Shown: piece by piece, positions 1 to 6,126 of the stretch | Position numbering within the stretch: position 1 is the first letter of the stretch | Layout: the number at the start of each line of letters is the position of its first letter | From: Deltaproteobacteria bacterium RBG_16_54_11 | GTDB taxonomy: Bacteria; Desulfobacterota; B13-G15; RBG-16-54-18 | Reading direction: 5' to 3' | Length of the DNA stretch: 6,615 nt | Assembly: GCA_001797905.1 (NCBI GenBank) | Contig: MGQS01000122.1 | Coordinates: 20,830 to 27,444, forward strand | Position numbers and translations under genes: made by a program | The notes under the pieces: model-generated | Told to the model about the DNA's origin: nothing | What the model saw: the letters and a program-made list of their open reading frames with translations, nothing else | Databases searched by the model: none

Positions 1-542
1 TGAAGGCGGAGGTCCCGGAGGAAAAAAAGGAGGGCGAGGAAGCACTCTTGCTTCAAGGGGAAGAGAAAAAGGAATCTTGGAACTTGGAGCTGGACCTCCC
101 CTTCGATGAACTGGAGCTTGAACCCAAGCCGAAGGATGCTGATTGGACCGGTCTGTTCGGCGATTTGAGTATGGAAAAGCCTGGCCAGGAAATCAAGGAT
201 GAGAGGCTCGAAACCATCCTCGGCGAGAGCGCCACGGAACTGGAGAAGATTGAAGGCCTGGCCATAGGGAAAGATGAGGAGACCAAGAAGAAGAACGAGG
301 AGGAGTTCGCTGAGAAGTTCATGGAAGACTTTGAGCCCGTCTTTGCGCCGGGGGAGGACCATCAACATATTGACATCCTAGAAAAGGATCAGAAAAGGCC
401 CTCGGCGGAGGACGTGGAAGACCTGGCGGAACGGGTGGCCGCAGCGTTGCGCCGTGAGCTGAAAGGCGTTGTGGAGGAAATGATCAAGAATAAGGTTCCA
501 AAATTAGTGCGCCAGGTGATGGAACAATCGAAAAAGGGGTAA
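1..542 (+). CDS. Acidic protein of unknown function, C-terminal part (5' end outside window)
   Basis: The reading frame is open from the left edge (first whole codon at base 3) to the TAA at 540-542, giving 179 visible residues with no start codon required inside the window. A TTG at 48 is possible as a start but lacks reason to be preferred, since the frame continues upstream in the same acidic style. The visible part has no cysteine and no membrane segment. About a quarter of its residues are Asp/Glu, with Lys-rich patches, which suggests a disordered, charged linker. The last ~45 residues (from SAEDVEDLAERV to the end) look like amphipathic helix, with VVEEMI and VPKLVRQVMEQ near the C-terminus. 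Such helical tails after long acidic linkers occur in some deltaproteobacterial receiver-domain or PopZ-like polar proteins, but the N-terminal domain is missing, so this is only an analogy. It is probably co-transcribed with valS, which starts 24 nt after its stop in the same frame. That it is a real gene is fairly secure; its function is not known. Confidence 0.75.
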   Translation, partial: KAEVPEEKKEGEEALLLQGEEKKESWNLELDLPFDELELEPKPKDADWTGLFGDLSMEKPGQEIKDERLETILGESATELEKIEGLAIGKDEETKKKNEEEFAEKFMEDFEPVFAPGEDHQHIDILEKDQKRPSAEDVEDLAERVAAALRRELKGVVEEMIKNKVPKLVRQVMEQSKKG

Positions 543-569
543 GGAGGAGGATGGAAGACTATTATCATG
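541..569 (+). promoter_or_regulatory. Translation start region of valS with distant Shine-Dalgarno
   Basis: A strong AAGGAGG (541-547, with a second GGAGG register at 546-550) overlaps the end of the upstream gene's TAA. The valS ATG at 567 lies 16-19 nt after it, well beyond the usual 5-9 nt. A closer ATG at 551 is out of frame and opens only a 14-codon ORF ending at the TGA at 593-595, inside valS. No in-frame ATG, GTG or TTG lies between the upstream stop and 567; the in-frame codons include ATT (561) and ATC (564). ATG 567 is kept because the protein then begins like other ValRS enzymes shortly before the YDP...EEKWY motif. Confidence 0.55.
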
Positions 570-3227
570 GCCGAGCAATGGGAGAAGGTCTATGATCCGA
601 CGAGGGTAGAAGAGAAGTGGTATAGCTATTGGCTGGCAAAGGGGTACTTTCGGGCCGAGCTCAATTCCCCGAAAGAACCCTTTTCTATTGTCATCCCGCC
701 GCCGAACGTCACCGGTTCCCTGCATATGGGGCATGCCCTCAATAACACCCTCCAGGACATCCTCGTGCGTTTTAAGAGGATGAAGGGCTATAACTGCCTC
801 TGGATGCCTGGCACTGACCATGCAGGCATCGCAACCCAGAATGTGGTGGAGAGGGAGTTGGCTAAGGAAGGGTTGGACCGCCATCAACTGGGCAGGGAGG
901 AATTCATCAGAAGGGTCTGGGAATGGAAGGAAAAATACGGCGGGGTGATCATCAACCAATTGAAGAAATTGGGCTCTTCCTGTGACTGGAGCAGGGAGCG
1001 TTTTACCATGGATGAGGGTCTCTCGCGGGCGGTCAGGGAGGTCTTTGTCCATCTCTACGAAGACGGTCTTATCTATCGCGGGGACTACATCATCAATTGG
1101 TGCCCGAGATGTCATACCGCCCTCTCCGATCTGGAGGTGGATCACCAAGAGGTTCTCACCCATCTCTATCACCTGCGCTACCCCACGGAAAAAGGGGGTC
1201 ATATCGTAGTGGTCACCACCCGCCCCGAGACCATGATGGGAGATACGGCGGTGGCCGTGAACCCCCAGGATAAGCGCTACAAAGACCTCATCGGCGCGTA
1301 TGTAATCCTGCCGGTGGTGGCAAGGAGGATTCCCGTCATCGCCGATGACTACGTCGATCCGGCATTCGGCTCCGGGGCCTTAAAGATCACGCCGGCCCAT
1401 GACCCCTCTGACTTCGAGATCGGGCAGCGGCATAAGTTAGACGTCGTGAGGGTCATCGATGGGGAAGGAAGGATGACGGGGGAGGCCGGTCCCTACGAGG
1501 GTATGGACAGGTTTGAGTGCCGTGAGAGGATCGTGGAGGATTTCCAAAGAGACGGGACCCTCTTGAAGACGGAAGAATACCATCACAGCGTGGGGCACTG
1601 TTACCGCTGTAAGACCATGGTGGAGCCTTTCCTCTCCAAGCAGTGGTTTGTCAGGACTAAGCCCTTGGCCGAACCCGCTATCAAGGCCGTGGAGCAAGGC
1701 AGGACCAGAATCATACCTTCCACGTGGGAACGAACCTATTTTGATTGGATGCACAACATCCGCGACTGGTGTATCTCCCGGCAGATATGGTGGGGGCACA
1801 GGATCCCCGCCTGGTATTGTGAAGCGTGCGGAGAGGTGATTGTTGCCAGGGAGGAGCCCAAGCGGTGTTCTCACTGCAACTCAGAGCAACTCAGACAGGA
1901 AACCGATGTCTTGGATACCTGGTTCAGCTCGGCCCTGTGGCCCTTCTCCACCATGGGGTGGCCGGATGATACGGAGGAGTTGAAGCTCTTTTATCCCACC
2001 TCGGTCTTGGTCACCGGCTTTGACATCCTCTTCTTCTGGGTGGCGCGGATGATGATGATGGGCATCAAGTTTATGGGTGATGTCCCTTTTCGAGATGTCT
2101 ATATCCATGCCCTGGTGAGGGATATGGAGGGTCAAAAGATGAGCAAGACTAAGGGCAACGTCATCGACCCCCTGGTGATGATTGAGAAGTATGGAACCGA
2201 TGCTTTTCGCTTCAGCCTCGCCGCCTTCGCCGCCCAAGGCAGGGACATCCGACTCTCCGAGGACAGGATAGAGGGATATCGCAACTTCGCCAACAAGATC
2301 TGGAACGCGGCGAGGTTCTCGGCCATGAATCTGCAGGATTATCGAGATGATGGCAAAAACCTAGACGTGTCGTTGTGCAGCGCCCCTGATAAATGGATCT
2401 TGGGCAGGCTCAACAGGGCCATCGCCGAGACAACCCGGGCCTTGGATGAATACCGATATAACGAGGGGGCTCAGGTCATCTACCACTTCGTCTGGCATGA
2501 GTTGTGTGACTGGTACCTGGAGTTGATCAAGGCCTCTCTCTATCACAGCGATACAAGCCAGCGGACCATCACTCAAAAGACCTTGGTGTATGTCCTGGAC
2601 AAGACCCTCAAGCTGCTCCACCCCTTTATGCCCTTTATCACGGAAGAGATCTGGCAGCGCTTGCCCCATGACGGCGAGAGTATCATGAAAGCCGACTACC
2701 CTCAAACAAGGCCGGAGCTGGTCGACGTTAAGGCGGTCCAGGAGATGGAGCGCATCATGGAGGTGATCACCGGCGTGCGCAATATCCGGGGTGAGATGGG
2801 GATACCCCCTTTGACCCAGATCAACATCATCCTGATCGTCGAAGACGCAAAGACCGCTGCGGCAATCAAGGACTACCTGGGATTTGTCAAAGACCTGGCC
2901 AGGGTCAAAGAGGCGCAGATCGCGGTACAGGGAGAACGCCCCCGGGCAGCGGCCACGGCCCTGGCAAATGGGGTGGAGGTCTTCGTCCCTCTCGAGGGGG
3001 TGATCGAAGACCCTCAGAGGGAGCAGCAGAGGCTTACCAAAGAATTGACGAAACTCCTCGCGGATCTCGAATTGACCCAGAGGAAATTGGCCAATGAGGC
3101 CTTCCTCCAAAAGGCCCCTCCTGATAAGGTTCAGAAGGAGCGGGAAAAGCTCCTGGAGTTCTCCACACTCAAGGAGAAACTGGAGCAGAGGTTAGCGATC
3201 TTCCGGGAACTCGTCAAGGGCAGCTAA
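567..3227 (+). CDS. valS: Valyl-tRNA synthetase
   Basis: Class I aminoacyl-tRNA synthetase that activates valine with ATP, charges tRNA-Val in the cytoplasm and hydrolyses mischarged Thr-tRNA-Val. The 886 residues match a normal full-length bacterial ValRS. The catalytic core shows PPPNVTG (44-50), the HIGH-type signature HMGH (53-56) and the KMSKS-type loop KMSKT (524-528). The CP1 editing domain contains TTRPET (217-222) and GSGALKITPAHDPSDF (268-283). T217, R219, K273, T275, D279 and D282 align, from memory, with the Thermus editing residues at a constant offset of three. Two cysteine sets suggest structural zinc sites: C179/C182 with C345/C348, and C418/C421 with C434/C437. The TWFSSALWPF block follows, then an anticodon-binding helical domain (roughly 600-760) and a Glu/Lys/Leu-rich C-terminal coiled-coil arm (about 814-880). 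The final residue of the KMSKS loop is Thr rather than Ser, a conservative change. It sits 24 nt after the acidic gene and 34 nt before gatC, consistent with one operon. Confidence 0.98.
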   Translation: MAEQWEKVYDPTRVEEKWYSYWLAKGYFRAELNSPKEPFSIVIPPPNVTGSLHMGHALNNTLQDILVRFKRMKGYNCLWMPGTDHAGIATQNVVERELAKEGLDRHQLGREEFIRRVWEWKEKYGGVIINQLKKLGSSCDWSRERFTMDEGLSRAVREVFVHLYEDGLIYRGDYIINWCPRCHTALSDLEVDHQEVLTHLYHLRYPTEKGGHIVVVTTRPETMMGDTAVAVNPQDKRYKDLIGAYVILPVVARRIPVIADDYVDPAFGSGALKITPAHDPSDFEIGQRHKLDVVRVIDGEGRMTGEAGPYEGMDRFECRERIVEDFQRDGTLLKTEEYHHSVGHCYRCKTMVEPFLSKQWFVRTKPLAEPAIKAVEQGRTRIIPSTWERTYFDWMHNIRDWCISRQIWWGHRIPAWYCEACGEVIVAREEPKRCSHCNSEQLRQETDVLDTWFSSALWPFSTMGWPDDTEELKLFYPTSVLVTGFDILFFWVARMMMMGIKFMGDVPFRDVYIHALVRDMEGQKMSKTKGNVIDPLVMIEKYGTDAFRFSLAAFAAQGRDIRLSEDRIEGYRNFANKIWNAARFSAMNLQDYRDDGKNLDVSLCSAPDKWILGRLNRAIAETTRALDEYRYNEGAQVIYHFVWHELCDWYLELIKASLYHSDTSQRTITQKTLVYVLDKTLKLLHPFMPFITEEIWQRLPHDGESIMKADYPQTRPELVDVKAVQEMERIMEVITGVRNIRGEMGIPPLTQINIILIVEDAKTAAAIKDYLGFVKDLARVKEAQIAVQGERPRAAATALANGVEVFVPLEGVIEDPQREQQRLTKELTKLLADLELTQRKLANEAFLQKAPPDKVQKEREKLLEFSTLKEKLEQRLAIFRELVKGS

Positions 3228-3261
3228 AGCGTATCAAGAACGAATGTATATGAGGTGAGGG

Positions 3262-3546
3262 ATGAAGGTTGAGAGAGGAGAAGTCGAACATGTGGCACTT
3301 CTGGCAAGGTTGAAGCTCTCGGAAGAGGAAAAGGAGGTATTCACCAGCCAGTTGAACGCCATCTTGGATTATATGGAAAAGCTCAATGCACTGGATACCG
3401 GCGCAATTGAGCCGACCTTCCATGTGGTTTCACACTGTAACATCATGCGCGAGGACGAGGTACGAGGATCATTGCCCCAGGAGGCCTCTCTGGAGAATGC
3501 GCCGGACAGGGCCGAGGGTTGCTTCCGGGTACCCAAGATCATTTAA
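3262..3546 (+). CDS. gatC: Asp-tRNA(Asn)/Glu-tRNA(Gln) amidotransferase subunit C
   Basis: Small subunit of the GatCAB amidotransferase, which makes Gln-tRNA-Gln and/or Asn-tRNA-Asn from misacylated Glu- or Asp-tRNA in the cytoplasm. GatC wraps around GatA, stabilises it and holds it against GatB. The 94 residues are the usual length. Family hallmarks are present in order: VEHVALLARLKLSEEE (8-23), the QLNAILDYMEKLNALDT stretch (helix 2), the MREDEV motif in the linker, and a C-terminal LENAPDRAEGCFRVPKII tail that normally docks on GatA. In that tail a Cys stands where many homologues have Tyr before FRVPK, a minor difference. The ATG is preceded by GAGGTGA (3252-3258), a usable Shine-Dalgarno with short spacing. 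It lies 34 nt downstream of valS and 21 nt upstream of gatA, with no promoter or terminator seen in either gap, so co-transcription is likely. Confidence 0.96.
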   Translation: MKVERGEVEHVALLARLKLSEEEKEVFTSQLNAILDYMEKLNALDTGAIEPTFHVVSHCNIMREDEVRGSLPQEASLENAPDRAEGCFRVPKII

Positions 3547-3567
3547 ACCCCTTCAGGATGAAAAGAA

Positions 3568-5022
3568 TTGTACCGTCTCACCATCCATGAGCTCCACGAG
3601 AGATTGAAGAGGAAAGAGGTTTCTTCGCAAGAAGTCACCAAGGCCCTCTTAGAGAGGATCCGGGAGGTTGATCCACGGATAAAGGCCTACCTCTGCGTGA
3701 CCGAGCAGAAGGCAAGGGAGGGGGCCCAGGAGGCAGACCAGCGAATAGCAACTGGACAGATCTCCCCCTTGACAGGCGTCCCTCTGGCGATCAAGGACAA
3801 CATGTGCACCCAGGGTATCACGACCACCTGTGCCTCAAAGATATTGGAAAATTTTGTGCCTCCCTTTGACGCCACGATAGTCAAGCGAATCAAGGAACAA
3901 GGGGGCATTATCATCGGCAAGACAAACATGGACGAATTCGCCATGGGGTCCTCGACGGAAAACTCCCGTTTCACCACCACCCGCAATCCCTGGAACCTCG
4001 ATGCCATCCCCGGAGGGTCGAGCGGCGGCTCGGCCGCTGCCGTGGCTGCCGATGAGTGCATAGCCGCCCTGGGATCGGACACCGGAGGCTCCATTCGGCA
4101 GCCCGCTGCCTGTTGCGGTGTGGTGGGGATGAAGCCGACCTATGGACTGATCTCCCGCTACGGCCTGGTGGCCTTCGGCTCTTCGCTGGACCAGATCGGC
4201 CCCATAACCAAGGACGTGGAGGACTGCGCCATCCTGCTCAATGCCATCGCCGGCCACGATCCTCTCGATTCTACCTCCATCGACCTACCTCTCCCTGATT
4301 TTCGCAAGGCCCTGATCAAGGATATCAAAGGCTGGGTCCTAGGCATACCTAGGGAGTTCTTTGTGGAAGGGATGGACCCGGCGGTGGAGGAGAAGGTGTG
4401 GGCAGCCATCAGGACCTTGGAGGGTATGGGAGCGAAGGTGAAAGAGATTGCGCTCCCGCATACCGGTTATGCGGTGGCGACCTACTATATCATCTGCACT
4501 GCCGAGGCGAGCTCCAACCTGGCCAGATATGACGGGGTGAAATACGGTTTCCGTGCACCGGGGTCCCCGGAACTCATGGCCATGTACCTCGAGACCCGCT
4601 CCCAGGGGTTTGGGCCTGAGGTGAAGCGCAGGATCATGCTGGGGACCTATGTCCTCTCCTCAGGCTATTACGACGCCTACTACCGCAAGGCCGCCCAGGT
4701 GCGGACCCTCATCAAGGCGGACTTCGAAAAGGCCTTTCAGGGCTGCGACGTGATCGTCACCCCCACCGCCCCTACCCCTGCCTTCCGCCTCGGCGAGAAG
4801 GTGCAAGACCCGCTCCAGATGTACCTCTCGGACATCTTCACCATCTCCGTGAACCTCGCCGGCGTGCCGGCCATATCCATACCCTGCGGCTTCAGTAAGG
4901 GAGGGCTCCCCATCGGGCTCCAGATCATCGGAAGGCACCGTGAGGAGGAGCGAATCATCCAGGCCGCCTACACCTTTGAGCAAAACACCGATCACCACAT
5001 GAAACGACCTCGGCTTTCATAG
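3568..5022 (+). CDS. gatA: Asp-tRNA(Asn)/Glu-tRNA(Gln) amidotransferase subunit A (TTG start)
   Basis: Catalytic glutaminase subunit of GatCAB, an amidase-signature enzyme that hydrolyses glutamine and delivers the ammonia to GatB for tRNA-bound Glu/Asp. The 484 residues match the usual ~485. The Ser-cisSer-Lys triad is complete: K76 (in AIKDN), S151 (in PGGSSGGSAAAVAA) and S175 (in GSDTGGSIRQPAA). These lie exactly three residues below Staphylococcus aureus K79/S154/S178 as remembered, and glutamine-binding R355 and D422 keep the same offset. Other family blocks are MKPTYGLISRYGLVAFGSSLDQIGP, SSGYYDAYY (364-372) and AGVPAISIPCGF (431-442). The start must be TTG 3568 or later, because a TGA at 3559-3561 closes the frame upstream. 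TTG gives the standard YxLTIHELHE N-terminus, with AGGA (3555-3558) 9 nt upstream. It is co-directional and closely spaced with gatC. gatB does not follow, so the B subunit must lie elsewhere if the complex is functional. Confidence 0.97.
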   Translation: MYRLTIHELHERLKRKEVSSQEVTKALLERIREVDPRIKAYLCVTEQKAREGAQEADQRIATGQISPLTGVPLAIKDNMCTQGITTTCASKILENFVPPFDATIVKRIKEQGGIIIGKTNMDEFAMGSSTENSRFTTTRNPWNLDAIPGGSSGGSAAAVAADECIAALGSDTGGSIRQPAACCGVVGMKPTYGLISRYGLVAFGSSLDQIGPITKDVEDCAILLNAIAGHDPLDSTSIDLPLPDFRKALIKDIKGWVLGIPREFFVEGMDPAVEEKVWAAIRTLEGMGAKVKEIALPHTGYAVATYYIICTAEASSNLARYDGVKYGFRAPGSPELMAMYLETRSQGFGPEVKRRIMLGTYVLSSGYYDAYYRKAAQVRTLIKADFEKAFQGCDVIVTPTAPTPAFRLGEKVQDPLQMYLSDIFTISVNLAGVPAISIPCGFSKGGLPIGLQIIGRHREEERIIQAAYTFEQNTDHHMKRPRLS

Positions 5023-5043
5023 GGACCGGATGGGCTGTATAAT
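5016..5043 (+). promoter_or_regulatory. Candidate leaderless sigma-70-type promoter for the DKNYY-repeat gene
   Basis: A perfect -10 hexamer TATAAT sits at 5038-5043. A 4/6 -35 match, TTCATA (5016-5021, overlapping the end of gatA), lies upstream with a 16-nt spacer. The gene's ATG starts 6 nt after the -10, so transcription would begin at or next to the A of the ATG. No convincing Shine-Dalgarno lies between gatA and this ATG; only GGATGGG is present, and it is too far upstream. The -10 match and spacing are seen directly; promoter activity and leaderless initiation are inference. The gene could instead be read through from gatA, only 27 nt away. Confidence 0.5.
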
Positions 5044-5049
5044 CGTGCT

Positions 5050-5979
5050 ATGAGATACGTAAAACCTTTGCTCTCCTTACCCATCGTTTTCTTGGCCCTG
5101 ATCTTGATCTTTTGGGTCTTTCTGCCAAAGGGCCCCAAGATAATTATCCTGCATGACCGCGATGCGAAAGAAACGGTCTATGCGCTGGAGGATCGCTCTC
5201 TTAGTCTGACGACGTACGACGCCGAGGGCAGGAAAGATATCCTGCGCCTGCGCTCCAATTCGAAGCTCCCGCTTCAGGAGCAGGTTGCAATCCTATCCAG
5301 GATGCTGAAAAAATTGCCGAAAGAACGAAGATTCCGCGCCTTCTCTATCGGCAGATTAATCGACGCCTTTGGCGCTGACCGATCCATGTCCGAACGGCTA
5401 TCGCTGGCTGCCAGTAAGTCTCCCCTGTGGGATCAGGCAAAAGACGATCCGCGCATCGGCCACGAGAATAAGTTCGTCAGGGAGATCGCCAACCAGGCCA
5501 TGATCTATCCGGAGTTGAAGGAGATGTTCGCCCGGCATGGCTATGAGATCCAGGTCTCCACCGTAGAAAAGGTCCTGATCGATCCCCAAAGCAAGCTACC
5601 GTATGATTGTATTACCTGGTTCTCGCTCAGCAAGCCGTTAATGCATATCGCCAACGGCTACTGGAAGGATGATGACAAGGTCTACTGGCGATGGCGCACC
5701 ATCGAGGAACCGAGAGGTCCCGTCGAATATACCGTCAAAGAGGTAAAGGGCGCCGATCCTAAAACGTTTGAATTTTTAGCGGAAAGGATCGAAGGAGTGT
5801 GGGGCAAAGATCACAACGGCATCTATTTCTTTGAGCAGAGGATAGAAGGGGCAGACATGAAAACCTGGCAGCCCATTGACTGGGATTATTCAAAGGACAA
5901 AAATTACGTGTACAAAGGCGCCCAAAGAGTCAAAAACGCCGATCCGAAGACCTTCACTATCCCTGAGCCCCCACCATAA
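5050..5979 (+). CDS. Membrane-anchored protein with C-terminal DKNYY-type repeats, function unknown
   Basis: The 309-residue product has a short basic N-terminus (MRYVK) and then one hydrophobic helix (about 7-25, SLPIVFLALILIFWVFL) without a clear signal-peptidase or lipobox site. It is best read as a single-pass signal anchor with the rest outside the cytoplasmic membrane. The middle (about 30-200) is an unrecognised, mostly charged region ending near YPELKEMFARHGYEIQ and PYDCITWFSL; C187 is its only cysteine. The last ~105 residues hold three units of the DKNYY type: a YWKDDDKVYW unit ending GADPKTFEFL (203-243), a VWGKDHNGIYF unit ending GADMKTWQPI (250-276), and a YSKDKNYVYKG unit ending NADPKTFTI (280-304). 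The family is found in exported or surface bacterial proteins and has no established biochemical role. It follows gatA by 27 nt, but lacks a Shine-Dalgarno and has its own candidate leaderless promoter, so it may be independently expressed. Start ATG 5050 is supported by the membrane helix beginning immediately after it. Confidence 0.85.
   Translation: MRYVKPLLSLPIVFLALILIFWVFLPKGPKIIILHDRDAKETVYALEDRSLSLTTYDAEGRKDILRLRSNSKLPLQEQVAILSRMLKKLPKERRFRAFSIGRLIDAFGADRSMSERLSLAASKSPLWDQAKDDPRIGHENKFVREIANQAMIYPELKEMFARHGYEIQVSTVEKVLIDPQSKLPYDCITWFSLSKPLMHIANGYWKDDDKVYWRWRTIEEPRGPVEYTVKEVKGADPKTFEFLAERIEGVWGKDHNGIYFFEQRIEGADMKTWQPIDWDYSKDKNYVYKGAQRVKNADPKTFTIPEPPP
5656..5961 (+). repeat. Three degenerate DKNYY-type protein repeats
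   Basis: Three tandem units of the pattern K-D-(D/K/H)-x-x-(V/I)-Y ... A-D-x-K-T-(F/W) are encoded inside the preceding CDS. They cover residues about 203-243, 250-276 and 280-304. The clearest matches are VKGADPKTFEF in unit 1 against VKNADPKTFTI in unit 3, and KDHNGIYF in unit 2 against KDKNYVY in unit 3. Unit 1 carries an insertion of about ten residues (EEPRGPVEYT) between its two half-motifs. The DNA is only partly repeated, so this is an old protein repeat rather than a recent duplication. Confidence 0.7.
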
Positions 5980-6002
5980 ACAGCGGCGAACAGCATAATG
6001 AA

Positions 6003-6030
6003 TGAGCGAGTTGCTTCCCTCTTTTTTCTT
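6003..6030 (+). terminator. Weak terminator-like element after the DKNYY-repeat gene
   Basis: About 24 nt after the stop codon, GAGCG-AGT-TGCTT can form a short stem of about 5 bp including two G-U pairs. It is followed by a pyrimidine run with six Ts (CCCTCTTTTTTCTT). The T-tract is clear but the stem is poor, so this is only a possible rho-independent terminator. It lies in an AT-rich gap (5980-6126) before the next gene's candidate promoter, a sensible place for transcription to end. Confidence 0.25.
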
Positions 6031-6039
6031 AGAAAAGCC

Positions 6040-6068
6040 TTGACTGGCAGCCTTTCGCTCAATAGAGT
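6040..6068 (+). promoter_or_regulatory. Candidate sigma-70 promoter for the thioredoxin-like gene
   Basis: TTGACT (6040-6045, 5/6 to TTGACA) and TAGAGT (6063-6068, 4/6 to TATAAT) are separated by 17 nt. Transcription would start near 6075, giving an untranslated leader of about 50 nt before the ATG at 6127. The -35 lies between direct AGCCTT copies (6036-6041 and 6049-6054), overlapping the first. An alternative -10, TAAAAT at 6080-6085, lacks a matching -35. Promoter function is inferred from sequence only. Confidence 0.45.
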
Positions 6069-6126
6069 TGATTCATCAGTAAAATATGTTTAACAAATAA
6101 TGTTGCGCTTACAAAAAGGAGAGACC

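Noticed and set aside
48..50. TTG at 48 as the start of the first gene
   Set aside because: The frame is open to the window edge with the same acidic composition upstream, so the gene very probably begins outside the window.
504..1202. Long antisense open frame opposite valS
   Set aside because: It lies wholly opposite the end of the acidic gene and the conserved ValRS N-terminus, its product resembles no family, and such open antisense frames are expected in GC-rich coding DNA.
2361..3110. 249-codon antisense open frame opposite the 3' half of valS
   Set aside because: The plus strand here encodes conserved ValRS anticodon-binding and coiled-coil regions; the antisense product shows no recognisable motif.
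3228..3261. Promoter or terminator between valS and gatC
   Set aside because: Only a gatC Shine-Dalgarno was found in these 34 nt; no hairpin with a T-run and no convincing -35/-10 pair.
3687..4257. Overlapping antisense open frames opposite gatA
   Set aside because: They cover the GatA amidase signature region, whose plus-strand reading is unambiguous; they are low-complexity shadows.
5998..6093. 31-codon ORF (ATG 5998) in the gap after the DKNYY-repeat gene
   Set aside because: It has no Shine-Dalgarno, spans the T-tract and the candidate promoter, and its product has no clear feature.
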